Shown here: positions 51,385-59,755 of the stretch, in pieces
Layout: each line of letters begins with the position of its first letter
Position numbering within the stretch: position 1 is the stretch's first letter
Assembly: GCA_036960605.1 (NCBI GenBank)
Contig: JBALXI010000001.1
Coordinates: 310,001-374,000, forward strand
Reading direction: 5' to 3'
DNA: 64,000 nt
Origin: Oleispira sp036960605
GTDB taxonomy: Bacteria > Pseudomonadota > Gammaproteobacteria > Pseudomonadales > Oceanobacteraceae
Position numbers and translations under genes: made by a program
Notes under the pieces: generated by a model
What the model saw: only the letters and a program-made list of their open reading frames with translations
Database searches by the model: none
Told to the model about the DNA's origin: nothing

Positions 51385-54090
51385 TCAATCAAATACATAG
51401 AGGCGTTTGGTTTGCCAGCTATGTGTTGCGGGATTCAGGTTCAAAACTATCTCAACATAGCCTTCTTTTTGATTATCCTTCTCGATAAATCCCAAGCGTC
51501 GCGCAAGCTTTAGCATCGGATGATTATTGCTTAACACGCTGCCTATAAGTTGTAGAACGCCGCGCTGGTGTGCAAGATAGTCGATCATTTTTTGCATTAG
51601 TATAGAGCCTAAATGCTGGCCAGCTTGATCGTCACCGATTAGCACAGAAAATTCAGCGGTAATGCTATCAGGATCAATCCAGCTACGGACAACGCCTACA
51701 ATTTCCTTGCCATCGAAAGCAACAAACTCCATCTCGCGGTCATAATCTATCTGAGAAAAGCGCGCTAGTTCTTTATGATCGAAATTTTGGCGCGAGTTAA
51801 AGAAGCGAAAACGTAGCGTATCAGGACTTAATTTACGATAAAAATCGGCTAAATAACCTTCATCTTCCGCCTTGATAGGCCTAATTTTGAAGCTGCGGTT
51901 TTTATGGTTGCGTATAGTTTGCTCAAGCTCTACCGGATAAGCTTTAAAGGTCGGTGTAATACTATCCGCCGTCTGTCCAGCGACCCCGAGTACTAAAAAT
52001 TCACCATTATTGGCACGAATAGCATTCAGTTCTAGCCCAGAAATACTGGGGTATTGGCTAGAAAGCTGAGAAATGGCTACCAGCCAACGGCTCAGAATAG
52101 TCAGCTCTTGAGCATAATTATCACTACGTTCACGCATCACTTGGCTAGCATGACTGCGCTCTATAAGATGGCGCGCCAATACGGTATTCAGTGGTGGGAT
52201 AGCAACCTGACGGTCTGTTAAGATGTCTGCTGTACTGCCACCACCGCCAAAAAATATAAATGGCCCGACTTCCTGATCTCGCCCTAACCCCAAACTAATT
52301 TGCAGATTGTCGAGCGCCCTATGCATACTCTGTATGCTGTAGCCCATGACTGGGCTGCCAGGAAAACGATCTTTTAGCTCACCATTCAAGCGAGCAACCT
52401 CTTGTTTGAGGTGATCCTTGCTGGTGATATTTAAGCCAACACTGCGCCAGCGCTGACGCGCATTCTCGCCATAAGCAAAAGGCTTTAAATAATCCTTGTG
52501 ATGGATTTTCACCACCCACGGTAGTGGAACTTGCTCACTCAGTTGTGCTAGTTGCTGAGCATCTTGAGTGAAGTGACTAGCGACCGAGGCAAAGCCGTAA
52601 TTACTTAAAAGTTGCCAGGCCAATTGAGGGCTAATAACATCATTGATAGGGAGTTGCTGATTGATTAGGTCTGAGTACCCGGCCAGTGTCTCAATACTTT
52701 CTGGGGTTTCTCGCATAAGTTCCTGAGTGCGCATGTGAGAGACCATGTACATAAAGGCCTTAATCGCATTATCCGGCGTATCAAAGTTGGGTACGGAGAA
52801 CTGATCAAGCAAGGCGCGGGCGGAATGCACGCTGTAATCTCCCATCCAGCTACAGAAAAGAGTCTTATTGGTTTCAGAAATAAGTTGCGTTAAAGCCAAT
52901 GCATTTTCTTCTGGGTTAGTCCCCAGTCCAGGGGTGTAGACAACTAGAACGGCATCAATGTTACTGTCTTTAAGTAATAACGCGGCGACTGTTTTAAGCT
53001 GCTCAGCCTTTAATTCTGGATTTAATAGTACCGGATTGATAGCTGCAGCGTATTCTGGCAGCAAAGCAGACAGCTGCTGCTGGGTTTTAAGGCTTAGCTC
53101 GGCCAGCCTGCCGTTATCATGCAATAATCGATCAATGGCCAGTATGGCACCACCTCGACTATTGCTAATGATGGCCAACCTATCACCTTTCAGTTGTTTC
53201 TTTTGCTGAATCGTATCGATGCAATCAAATAGTTCATCGGTAGCGCCAACACGCAATACGCCTGCCCGCTGCAGTGCGTGATCAATCAGCGCGTCACGAT
53301 TTAAAATGCCGGGGGTTTGAATATTATTGCTCAGTGGTGAGGCGGGAAAACGATTGCTTTTAACCACTAATACCAATTTATTGCGTGACGCGGCACGTAA
53401 TGAACGTAATAAAATGCGACCTTCTTTAAAGTCATCAAGGTGCACTAAAAGTGTTTTGGCGGACTTGTCTGAGGCCAGATAATCAACCGCATCTGCCAGT
53501 TTAATATCCTGACCTTGCCCGAGCGTTAATACGTGAGAGAATCCAATATTTCGGGCAATAGCCCAGTCAGTGATGGCATTGGCAATCGCTCCGGATTGTC
53601 CAAGGTAGGCAATATGCCCTGGTTTGACTGGTACATGGAGGTTGCTGGCATTTAACTTATGATTAGGATTGATCACGCCAAGACAGTCTGGGCCCAATAT
53701 TCTCACATGTGTTTGCTGCTGGACTGCAAGTAAGCTAGTTAACGACGGTGTAAATCTTCGTGAGCGAACTCGGGCAGTTCCTCCTGTCATAATGACAGCC
53801 GCAGGGATTTTAGCTTTGGCAAGCGAGGTTATAATTTTATTAACGGTTTCTGCTGGCGTACAAATAATGGCCAGCTCAATATCAGCGGGCAGTTGTGATA
53901 TGCGAGTGTACGCTTTTAAGCCCGACACTTGTTTATAGCCGCGCGCATTGACGGGATAGATGGCGCCCTCAAACTTTGCATTAAGCAGGTTGCGTAATAC
54001 CGCCCCGCCTAAACTGCCTGCTTTATCTGAAGCACCAATGACAGCGATAGACGATGGCGTAAAAATTTGCTCAAGCGCGCGTGTGCCCAT
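51385..54090 (-). CDS. PatZ-type protein lysine acetyltransferase (acyl-CoA synthetase/GNAT)
   Basis: 901 residues: CoA-binding domain (AVIGASDKAGSLGGAVLRNL), succinyl-CoA ligase-like and ATP-grasp-like domains (to about 710), and a C-terminal GNAT domain at about 730-890 (EFSVLIGDDQAGQHLGSILMQKMIDYLAHQ). Length and order match E. coli PatZ (YfiQ, 886 residues). It probably acetylates lysines of proteins such as acetyl-CoA synthetase. It is divergent from an HDAC-family gene across 95 bp. Confidence 0.9.
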   Translation of the reverse strand: MGTRALEQIFTPSSIAVIGASDKAGSLGGAVLRNLLNAKFEGAIYPVNARGYKQVSGLKAYTRISQLPADIELAIICTPAETVNKIITSLAKAKIPAAVIMTGGTARVRSRRFTPSLTSLLAVQQQTHVRILGPDCLGVINPNHKLNASNLHVPVKPGHIAYLGQSGAIANAITDWAIARNIGFSHVLTLGQGQDIKLADAVDYLASDKSAKTLLVHLDDFKEGRILLRSLRAASRNKLVLVVKSNRFPASPLSNNIQTPGILNRDALIDHALQRAGVLRVGATDELFDCIDTIQQKKQLKGDRLAIISNSRGGAILAIDRLLHDNGRLAELSLKTQQQLSALLPEYAAAINPVLLNPELKAEQLKTVAALLLKDSNIDAVLVVYTPGLGTNPEENALALTQLISETNKTLFCSWMGDYSVHSARALLDQFSVPNFDTPDNAIKAFMYMVSHMRTQELMRETPESIETLAGYSDLINQQLPINDVISPQLAWQLLSNYGFASVASHFTQDAQQLAQLSEQVPLPWVVKIHHKDYLKPFAYGENARQRWRSVGLNITSKDHLKQEVARLNGELKDRFPGSPVMGYSIQSMHRALDNLQISLGLGRDQEVGPFIFFGGGGSTADILTDRQVAIPPLNTVLARHLIERSHASQVMRERSDNYAQELTILSRWLVAISQLSSQYPSISGLELNAIRANNGEFLVLGVAGQTADSITPTFKAYPVELEQTIRNHKNRSFKIRPIKAEDEGYLADFYRKLSPDTLRFRFFNSRQNFDHKELARFSQIDYDREMEFVAFDGKEIVGVVRSWIDPDSITAEFSVLIGDDQAGQHLGSILMQKMIDYLAHQRGVLQLIGSVLSNNHPMLKLARRLGFIEKDNQKEGYVEIVLNLNPATHSWQTKRLYVFD

Positions 54091-54185
54091 TACTTATTGC
54101 CTTTTATCCTATAGATCATATCTGATCTAGTCGTTACACTGGTCTTATTGAAATTAGTATCATACAGAACCCGCAGAATAATAAA

Positions 54186-55106
54186 ATGAAGCTCGGCTAT
54201 TATAGTTACACCACACACCTTGAGCACGATGTTGGGGATATGCACCCTGAGCATCCCATGCGCATTATCGCCATCAATCATCAGCTTGAGCGACTAGGTA
54301 TACTGCAAGACTCACATCAGGGAGGATGTAGTCACGTTGCTCGTAAGGATCTGCTGCGCGCGCATAAGTTGGGTTATGTTGAGCAATTGCTATTAATGAG
54401 CCCTGCTAATGGCAGCATCCTAGCCAATGTGGACACTCCAATGGCGGTGGGCACTCTCGATGCGGCTTATCAAGCTGCCGGCTGTGTAGTGGAGGCTTTA
54501 GATGATTTAATGCAAGGCAAGGTCGAACGTGCATTTTGTGCTGTGCGCCCGCCAGGGCATCACGCTGAAAGAAACAAGTCGATGGGGTTTTGCTTTCTAA
54601 ATAATGTCGCCATCGCAGCCAAGAAGGCTCAGCAACAATTTGGTTTGGAGCGTATCGCAGTTATTGATTTTGATGTGCATCAAGGCAATGGCACGATCGA
54701 TATTCTAGCCGACGACCCTACTTTTTTGATCTGCTCTAGCTTTCAGCACCCTAGCTTCCCCTTTACTCACTGGCGAAACATCTACTCGAATGTTATCAAT
54801 ACCCCTCTCGACGAAGGCTCCAGTGGCATAGAAATGCGCCGGGCAATAGAATCTCAGTGGCTGCAGCAATTACAAGACTTTAAGCCACAGCTGACGATCG
54901 TATCGGCGGGCTTTGATGCTCATGCAGATGATCCTATGGCGGATCTAAACTGGAAAGCGGGTGACTATGCTTGGCTTGGTGGATTTTTATCAGAGATCAA
55001 TAAAGAAAATGCCGATAATAAGATATTGGCAGTACTTGAAGGGGGCTATAACTTAGAGGCTCTAGCAACCTCTTGCGGTGACTTCATTATTGCATTTAAT
55101 GACTAG
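54186..55106 (+). CDS. Histone deacetylase family protein (class II-like)
   Basis: 306 residues with the HDAC active site: RPPGHHAERNKSMGFCF, zinc ligands in VIDFDVHQGNGT and SAGFDAHADDP, and LEGGYN. Bacterial members act on acetyl-lysine or acetylated polyamines. It is divergent from the PatZ-type acetyltransferase, suggesting opposite functions; that link is inferred. Confidence 0.9.
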   Translation: MKLGYYSYTTHLEHDVGDMHPEHPMRIIAINHQLERLGILQDSHQGGCSHVARKDLLRAHKLGYVEQLLLMSPANGSILANVDTPMAVGTLDAAYQAAGCVVEALDDLMQGKVERAFCAVRPPGHHAERNKSMGFCFLNNVAIAAKKAQQQFGLERIAVIDFDVHQGNGTIDILADDPTFLICSSFQHPSFPFTHWRNIYSNVINTPLDEGSSGIEMRRAIESQWLQQLQDFKPQLTIVSAGFDAHADDPMADLNWKAGDYAWLGGFLSEINKENADNKILAVLEGGYNLEALATSCGDFIIAFND

Positions 55107-55206
55107 GTTACACACCACTACAATAATTCTACAAAAAGACTGCAACTCATAAAAACAAATACTGGCACTCTATAGTACATAAGATATTGGTTTGTGAGGG
55201 AAGAAA

Positions 55207-55356
55207 ATGCTGAATTCAGTTCTGGTTCGAGTAACACATAAATTTCATACGTTATCGTTAAATCGGGTTTATGGAAATATTATTAAGTTGGAATGGTTTG
55301 CTATTGTAGGTTTGATGGCGTGGTTGCTTGTCATCTTTTCGGCCATTTTACACTGA
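55207..55356 (+). CDS. 49-residue predicted membrane protein
   Basis: ATG at 55207 with GAGGGAAG six to seven nt upstream; stop at 55354-55356. The sequence begins MLNSVLVRVTHKFHTLSLN and ends in a hydrophobic helix (WFAIVGLMAWLLVIFSAIL) then His. Too short for automated calls. The helix and SD support a real small protein; no family is recognised. Confidence 0.6.
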   Translation: MLNSVLVRVTHKFHTLSLNRVYGNIIKLEWFAIVGLMAWLLVIFSAILH

Positions 55357-55387
55357 GAGTAGGATTTGAATCCTGTGTGTAAAATGG
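55343..55387. repeat. Nested inverted repeat at the tRNA-Ser 3' end
   Basis: Outer perfect 11-bp arms CCATTTTACAC / GTGTAAAATGG (55343-55353, 55377-55387) surround AGGATTTGAATCCT (55361-55374). The inner part resembles a tRNA T-arm read on the minus strand. The right arm includes the CCA end of tRNA-Ser. Confidence 0.65.
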
Positions 55388-55475
55388 CGGAGGGATAGGG
55401 ATTTGAACCCTAGATAGGCTATAAACCTATGCCAGTTTTCAAGACTGGTGCATTCGACCGCTCTGCCATCCCTCC
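55385..55475 (-). tRNA. tRNA-Ser (TGA)
   Basis: 91 nt with CCA: acceptor GGAGGGA, anticodon loop CTTGAAA (TGA), long variable arm, T-arm GGGTTCAAATCCC. Has its own promoter at 55489-55516. Confidence 0.97.
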
Positions 55476-55488
55476 GCTGTTGAGATGT

Positions 55489-55516
55489 ATAATACATTAG
55501 AATAATCACACGTCAA
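55489..55516 (-). promoter_or_regulatory. Sigma-70 promoter of tRNA-Ser
   Basis: TTGACG (55511-55516), 16-nt spacer, TATTAT (55489-55494) on the minus strand, ending 13 nt before the tRNA. Confidence 0.72.
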
Positions 55517-55655
55517 GTTTATTGCGAAAATAATTTCAATTAAATCAATGAGCTAGCCATGACTGCTCAACTAGTCTGTAATTTTCTTTTAAAATAACGG
55601 TAACCGCCCTATTATTGCAGCAATAAATTCGATAAAAGATTTGGGGTGTTTGAAC

Positions 55656-56054
55656 GTGCCTTCGAAAAAAAACAGCTACACCCTTATACTGACGCAATCA
55701 CCCGTGCAAAATGAGTGCAATTTGACGGCTCAATCATTGGTTGAGGCGATCATTACCGCCGGAGACACCATAGATAGGGTCTTTTTTTACCAAGATGCTG
55801 TTTATGTCGGTTTAAAACCTCAAGTTCCTGGGCAAGGTTTGACAACCACTTACCAAGGCTGGCTCAAGTTACAGGAAATGCAGAGCTTTCCTTTACAGCT
55901 GTGCATTGCCAATAGCTTACGCAGGGGCGTTATCGATGAGGCTGAAGCAGATCGTTATTCGCAGAGTGCGAACTTAATGGCGGGCTTCCAGCTTTCAGGG
56001 CTGGGTGAAATGGCCGAGGCTACACAATCATCTGATCGAATTATTCGCTTGTAG
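55656..56054 (+). CDS. tusD: Sulfurtransferase TusD
   Basis: 132 residues from GTG 55656 (GGGGTG upstream). DsrE-like fold; the catalytic cysteine lies in LCIANSLRRGVI, corresponding to E. coli TusD Cys 78. Part of the TusBCD complex that relays sulfur from TusA to TusE for 2-thiouridine in tRNA. First of four tus genes. Confidence 0.92.
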   Translation: MPSKKNSYTLILTQSPVQNECNLTAQSLVEAIITAGDTIDRVFFYQDAVYVGLKPQVPGQGLTTTYQGWLKLQEMQSFPLQLCIANSLRRGVIDEAEADRYSQSANLMAGFQLSGLGEMAEATQSSDRIIRL

Positions 56055-56061
56055 GCACCGC

Positions 56062-56403
56062 ATGACATTAATTATAGTAAACTCAGCCCCAACACCTGAC
56101 TTAGAGCCGATAGAACTACTACTAGCCTTGGCCGCATTTGAGCAAAATCCAAAGCTGCTATTATTAGGCCCTGGTATCTTTTATGCGAATACGCTGCAGC
56201 AAGAAAAGAAAGCTAACGGAAAAGCCGCAGGAAAAGTCCTCTCTGCTCTACCTATGTACGATTGCGAAGAAATTTTTATTAGCCAAAGTGACCTCGCCCA
56301 GCTATCTCTCACTCCAGATGATCTGCAGAGTTTTTGCAGTCTAGTCAGTGATGAAGAGATAAAACAATTAATTCACCAATCAAAACACTGCGTGACTTTT
56401 TAA
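56062..56403 (+). CDS. tusC: Sulfurtransferase complex subunit TusC
   Basis: 113 residues from ATG 56062; DsrE-like fold with IELLLALAAFEQNPKLLLLG and MYDCEEIFISQSDL. The start inside an earlier ORF was rejected because the upstream part overlaps tusD. Overlaps tusB by one base. Confidence 0.9.
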   Translation: MTLIIVNSAPTPDLEPIELLLALAAFEQNPKLLLLGPGIFYANTLQQEKKANGKAAGKVLSALPMYDCEEIFISQSDLAQLSLTPDDLQSFCSLVSDEEIKQLIHQSKHCVTF

Positions 56404-56672
56404 TGGCATTACATATTATCAAAAGCGGTCTAGTGACCGCAGTCCAACAAGTTAAGCGCATCTATCAAGAAGGTGACCAAATTCTTCTTATAGAAGATGG
56501 CTGCTATCTATACACCTTAGCCAAGCAAAGCTTCGATACCGTGTGCGCACTAACGGATCATATGAAAATGCGCGGGCTCTCAAGTAAGGCCGCTCAGCAA
56601 GGTATTGAACAGATAAGTTTCAAAGAGTGGGCGCTGCTCACTCGAAATCACCAGCAATCCACGACTTGGTAA
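56403..56672 (+). CDS. tusB: Sulfurtransferase complex subunit TusB
   Basis: 89 residues, DsrH family: ALHIIKSGLV at the start, YQEGDQILLIEDGCYLY, and a final ISFKEWALLTRNHQQSTTW. Adjacent to tusC and tusE in the standard order. Confidence 0.92.
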   Translation: MALHIIKSGLVTAVQQVKRIYQEGDQILLIEDGCYLYTLAKQSFDTVCALTDHMKMRGLSSKAAQQGIEQISFKEWALLTRNHQQSTTW

Positions 56673-56677
56673 CCAGT

Positions 56678-56992
56678 ATGCAAAATCTCAAAGTCGATAA
56701 TGATGGTTTTTTATTGGACCATCTTAGCTGGAACGAAAATATCGCAATTCTGCTCGCCCAGAATGAAGGGATTGAACTCAGTCCACCACACTGGCAATTA
56801 ATTCATTTGATTCGTGAATTTTATCAAGAATTCGATTTATCTCCTGCCATGCGCCCCCTTGCTAAGTATATAAAGCTTCATTTAAGCGCTGAACAAGCCA
56901 GTAGTATTTATTTACTGCAACTTTTCCCCAAAAGCCCAGCGAAGTATCTTGCCAAAATAGCCGGCTTACCCAGACCCGAGAATTGTTTATGA
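56678..56992 (+). CDS. tusE: Sulfur relay protein TusE (DsrC family)
   Basis: 104 residues from ATG 56678 (MQNLKVDNDGFL). DsrC fold ending GLPRPENCL, with the conserved penultimate cysteine that carries the persulfide to MnmA. Stop overlaps the next gene as ATGA. Confidence 0.93.
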   Translation: MQNLKVDNDGFLLDHLSWNENIAILLAQNEGIELSPPHWQLIHLIREFYQEFDLSPAMRPLAKYIKLHLSAEQASSIYLLQLFPKSPAKYLAKIAGLPRPENCL

Positions 56993-57966
56993 TCATTACC
57001 AATACCGAACACAATGAATTCACCCAGTACGTAAGAATTCTAGCGCGCGGCCGTAATGCCAGCAGAGATATGAGTCAAGAAGAAGCAAAGCATGCCATGA
57101 CGCTATTGCTAGAAGGTAAAGCGCTACCGGAGCAACTTGGGGCTTTTTTCATGCTAATGCGAGTGAAAGAAGAGTCACCAGAAGAGCTGGCAGGTTTCGC
57201 CCAAGCCTGCACGCCCTTATGGCAGGATTTATCCGCTGACATTATCTGGCCCAGTTATGCCGGTAAGCGTCGCCAGCCTTTATGGTATTTATTGAGCATG
57301 CAGCTCATTAAAGAAGCGGGTTACAGTATTTTAATTCATGGCGCACATAGCCATACGCAGGACCGCCAGTTCAGTGCTGATCTTTGCGAGGGCTTTGGTA
57401 CACAAATAGCGTCGAGCCATCAACAGGCTGAGGATTTGATTAAACAACAAGGGATTGCGTACTTACCTTGCGACCTGCTACATGAAGAATTTCAAAACTG
57501 GCTAATGACCAAACATACCCTTGGCTTACGCTCGCCTATCAATACCCTACTGCGCTTAATTGCCCCTGATAATTGCACCGGTGTACAAAGCGTATTTCAT
57601 CCAAATTATGGCAAAACTCATCAAGCTGCGTGTCAGTTAATTGGCAAAGAAGCGCTAATTATGAAAGGTGAAGGCGGAGAGTTTGAAATCAACCCTGAAC
57701 GCACCACACAGTGCATTTACACCCATCGCGATGAGGTTGTAAAAATACCTGGGATTCAGTCCCACTTTGACGGCAAGCAGACCGCGCCTAATAAGCAGGC
57801 ACTCATTGATTGTTGGAAAAATGAAAGCGATGAATATGGTTATCATGCAACACTCAGAACGACCGCCGCAGTATTGATGCTAAAAGACAAGGCACTGGAC
57901 TTCCCACAAGCCCTCGCTAAGGCTTGTGACCTTTGGGCTAAGCGAAATAAAAATGCGTTTGGCTAA
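56989..57966 (+). CDS. ybiB: YbiB/TrpD2-like glycosyltransferase family protein
   Basis: 325 residues from ATG 56989 (MIITNTEHNEF), overlapping tusE. Anthranilate phosphoribosyltransferase-like fold without tryptophan genes nearby; the Gly-rich phosphate-binding loop is replaced by LIHGAHSHTQ. E. coli YbiB binds nucleic acids. Last of the tus operon, with a terminator at 57995. Confidence 0.85.
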   Translation: MIITNTEHNEFTQYVRILARGRNASRDMSQEEAKHAMTLLLEGKALPEQLGAFFMLMRVKEESPEELAGFAQACTPLWQDLSADIIWPSYAGKRRQPLWYLLSMQLIKEAGYSILIHGAHSHTQDRQFSADLCEGFGTQIASSHQQAEDLIKQQGIAYLPCDLLHEEFQNWLMTKHTLGLRSPINTLLRLIAPDNCTGVQSVFHPNYGKTHQAACQLIGKEALIMKGEGGEFEINPERTTQCIYTHRDEVVKIPGIQSHFDGKQTAPNKQALIDCWKNESDEYGYHATLRTTAAVLMLKDKALDFPQALAKACDLWAKRNKNAFG

Positions 57967-57994
57967 TTGATTATTAGTTCAGTATTAAACCAAA

Positions 57995-58020
57995 AAAAAG
58001 GGCCATTAAAGGCCCTTTTT
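57995..58020 (+). terminator. Terminator between ybiB and MCP genes
   Basis: AAAAAGGGCC / GGCCCTTTTT with loop ATTAAA; A and T runs on both sides so it serves both convergent genes. Confidence 0.93.
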
Positions 58021-58050
58021 CATTATCTAAAGATTGAATATTATAAGCTC

Positions 58051-59670
58051 TTAAACCTTAAACTCGTTCGTTACCCTATGTAGGTTTCCAGAGATATCGA
58101 CGAGAGATAAGCTAGCCTCCTCAACTTTTTGAATACTGCGCATTGCCGTTTCAGACGTTTCTTTAATGCCCAGTACATTTTCTTTAATTGAAAACGCTGC
58201 CCGCTCTTGCTCTTCTGCTGCCGTAGCAATCTGTCGGTTCATTTCATTAATGGCTTCAACCCGCTCAGTAATAGCTGCCAGCGACTCACCCGTCTTGGCG
58301 GCCTGCTCAACACTGGTCTGCGCACTTTGCTTGCTCTGACCCATAACTTCTACGGCGGAACGCGCAGCGGCCTGCAGTTCTTCAATGACTTTTTGAATTT
58401 CTTGAGTAGAGTCTTGAGTTCGAGACGCTAAGGTTCTTACCTCATCGGCAACCACGGCAAAACCCCTACCCTGCTCACCTGCTCGAGCCGCCTCGATTGC
58501 GGCGTTTAGGGCGAGTAAATTAGTTTGCTCAGCAATGCCTTTAATAACGTCCAGAATCGTCCCAACATTCTCAGTATCAGCCTCTAGCTTGCGAATAACC
58601 TCGCCAGCGCGCTCGACCTCTTCCGCCAAACCATTAATAGTCTCGACCGTTTTTGTGACAATCTCGCGGCCATCTTTCGCAGCTTTATCCGCCTGATTTG
58701 CTGCCTCAGAAGCTGAATTTGCATTACTTGAAACAGCCTTCACGCTGGTCACTAGCTCTTCTACGACGAAAGATACTTGCTCGGTCGCTTCATTTTGATT
58801 AGCAGAAATTTGCAACGTCTCACGTGTCAGGGTGCCAAGGTCGGAAGATAATGTGGTCAGTGGATTGATCGATTTTACGACATCGGTAATGCTGTTATGG
58901 AGTTTCTCAACAAACTGATTGAACCTATCCACCACATCACCCAACTCATCATTAGATGTTTTTTTAATGCGCTTGGTTAGATCGCCATCGCCACTCGCGA
59001 TGTCTTTAAGCGAAGTTAATAGGCTTCTAAGCGCAGTACCAATGCTGCTGGTAATGCTCCAGCCGAGCAATACTAGAACGCTCACCGTAATACCGGTTAC
59101 GAGCATGCCGAGGGTTAATGCTTTTGTTGTTGCAGAGTTGGATACCTCAACGGTTTGATTGAATTCAGACAGCGCTTTCACACTGAGTTTTTCCATTGAA
59201 TCGTTAACTGTTTTCAAAGTGCTGTTCATATTATCAATCTTACTAGACATTTTACTCATATCCAGTGTGCCTGTGAGCATACCGTCAGAGACCTCATGAG
59301 CAATGGCATAATATTGATTGAACTGGCTGCGAAGTTTTTCATTCTCTTGGCTTTGATCCAACCAGAGTGTGATTATAGATTCGATGTTATTAAGAATTTC
59401 TTTCTTTAAGCCATTGGCGTTTTCAATGAACTCTTCTTCACCAGTACTGACAGCAGTATTGAGTAATTCTTTGATTTGGCGAAGCTTGACGAGATTGGCA
59501 TCCGATTTTTGTACCACCGGGAAATAGACGTCACGCACCTTTTGGATGCGCTCACTGTTTTGTGAGTTAATGCTTGTATTCACTGCCAAGCTAACGGCCA
59601 GACCTAGAATTGCAGCGCTCGCTAAAGCAATGATTTTTACTTTAATACTTATATTGCTTAATAAACCCAT
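58051..59670 (-). CDS. Methyl-accepting chemotaxis protein
   Basis: 539 residues: TM1 at about 9-29, a periplasmic four-helix region to about 185, TM2 at about 187-208 (LGMLVTGITVSVLVLLGW), HAMP, and an MCP signal domain with the hairpin tip GIAEQTNLLALNAAIEAARAGEQGRGFAVVADEVRTL. No PAS domain. The start has an SD AGGA overlapping a hairpin. Confidence 0.95.
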   Translation of the reverse strand: MGLLSNISIKVKIIALASAAILGLAVSLAVNTSINSQNSERIQKVRDVYFPVVQKSDANLVKLRQIKELLNTAVSTGEEEFIENANGLKKEILNNIESIITLWLDQSQENEKLRSQFNQYYAIAHEVSDGMLTGTLDMSKMSSKIDNMNSTLKTVNDSMEKLSVKALSEFNQTVEVSNSATTKALTLGMLVTGITVSVLVLLGWSITSSIGTALRSLLTSLKDIASGDGDLTKRIKKTSNDELGDVVDRFNQFVEKLHNSITDVVKSINPLTTLSSDLGTLTRETLQISANQNEATEQVSFVVEELVTSVKAVSSNANSASEAANQADKAAKDGREIVTKTVETINGLAEEVERAGEVIRKLEADTENVGTILDVIKGIAEQTNLLALNAAIEAARAGEQGRGFAVVADEVRTLASRTQDSTQEIQKVIEELQAAARSAVEVMGQSKQSAQTSVEQAAKTGESLAAITERVEAINEMNRQIATAAEEQERAAFSIKENVLGIKETSETAMRSIQKVEEASLSLVDISGNLHRVTNEFKV

Positions 59671-59677
59671 GATTATC

Positions 59678-59712
59678 CTATTCTTTATGACTACATATTA
59701 CATAAAGAATAG
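59678..59712 (-). promoter_or_regulatory. 12-bp perfect hairpin just before the MCP gene
   Basis: CTATTCTTTATG (59678-59689) and its exact complement (59701-59712) with an 11-nt loop. On the minus strand it ends 7 nt before the ATG and overlaps the SD AGGA by two bases. Confidence 0.6.
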
Positions 59713-59755
59713 AACAACTTAAGGTTATTGCATTATTAAAGATGTCTAACGATAT

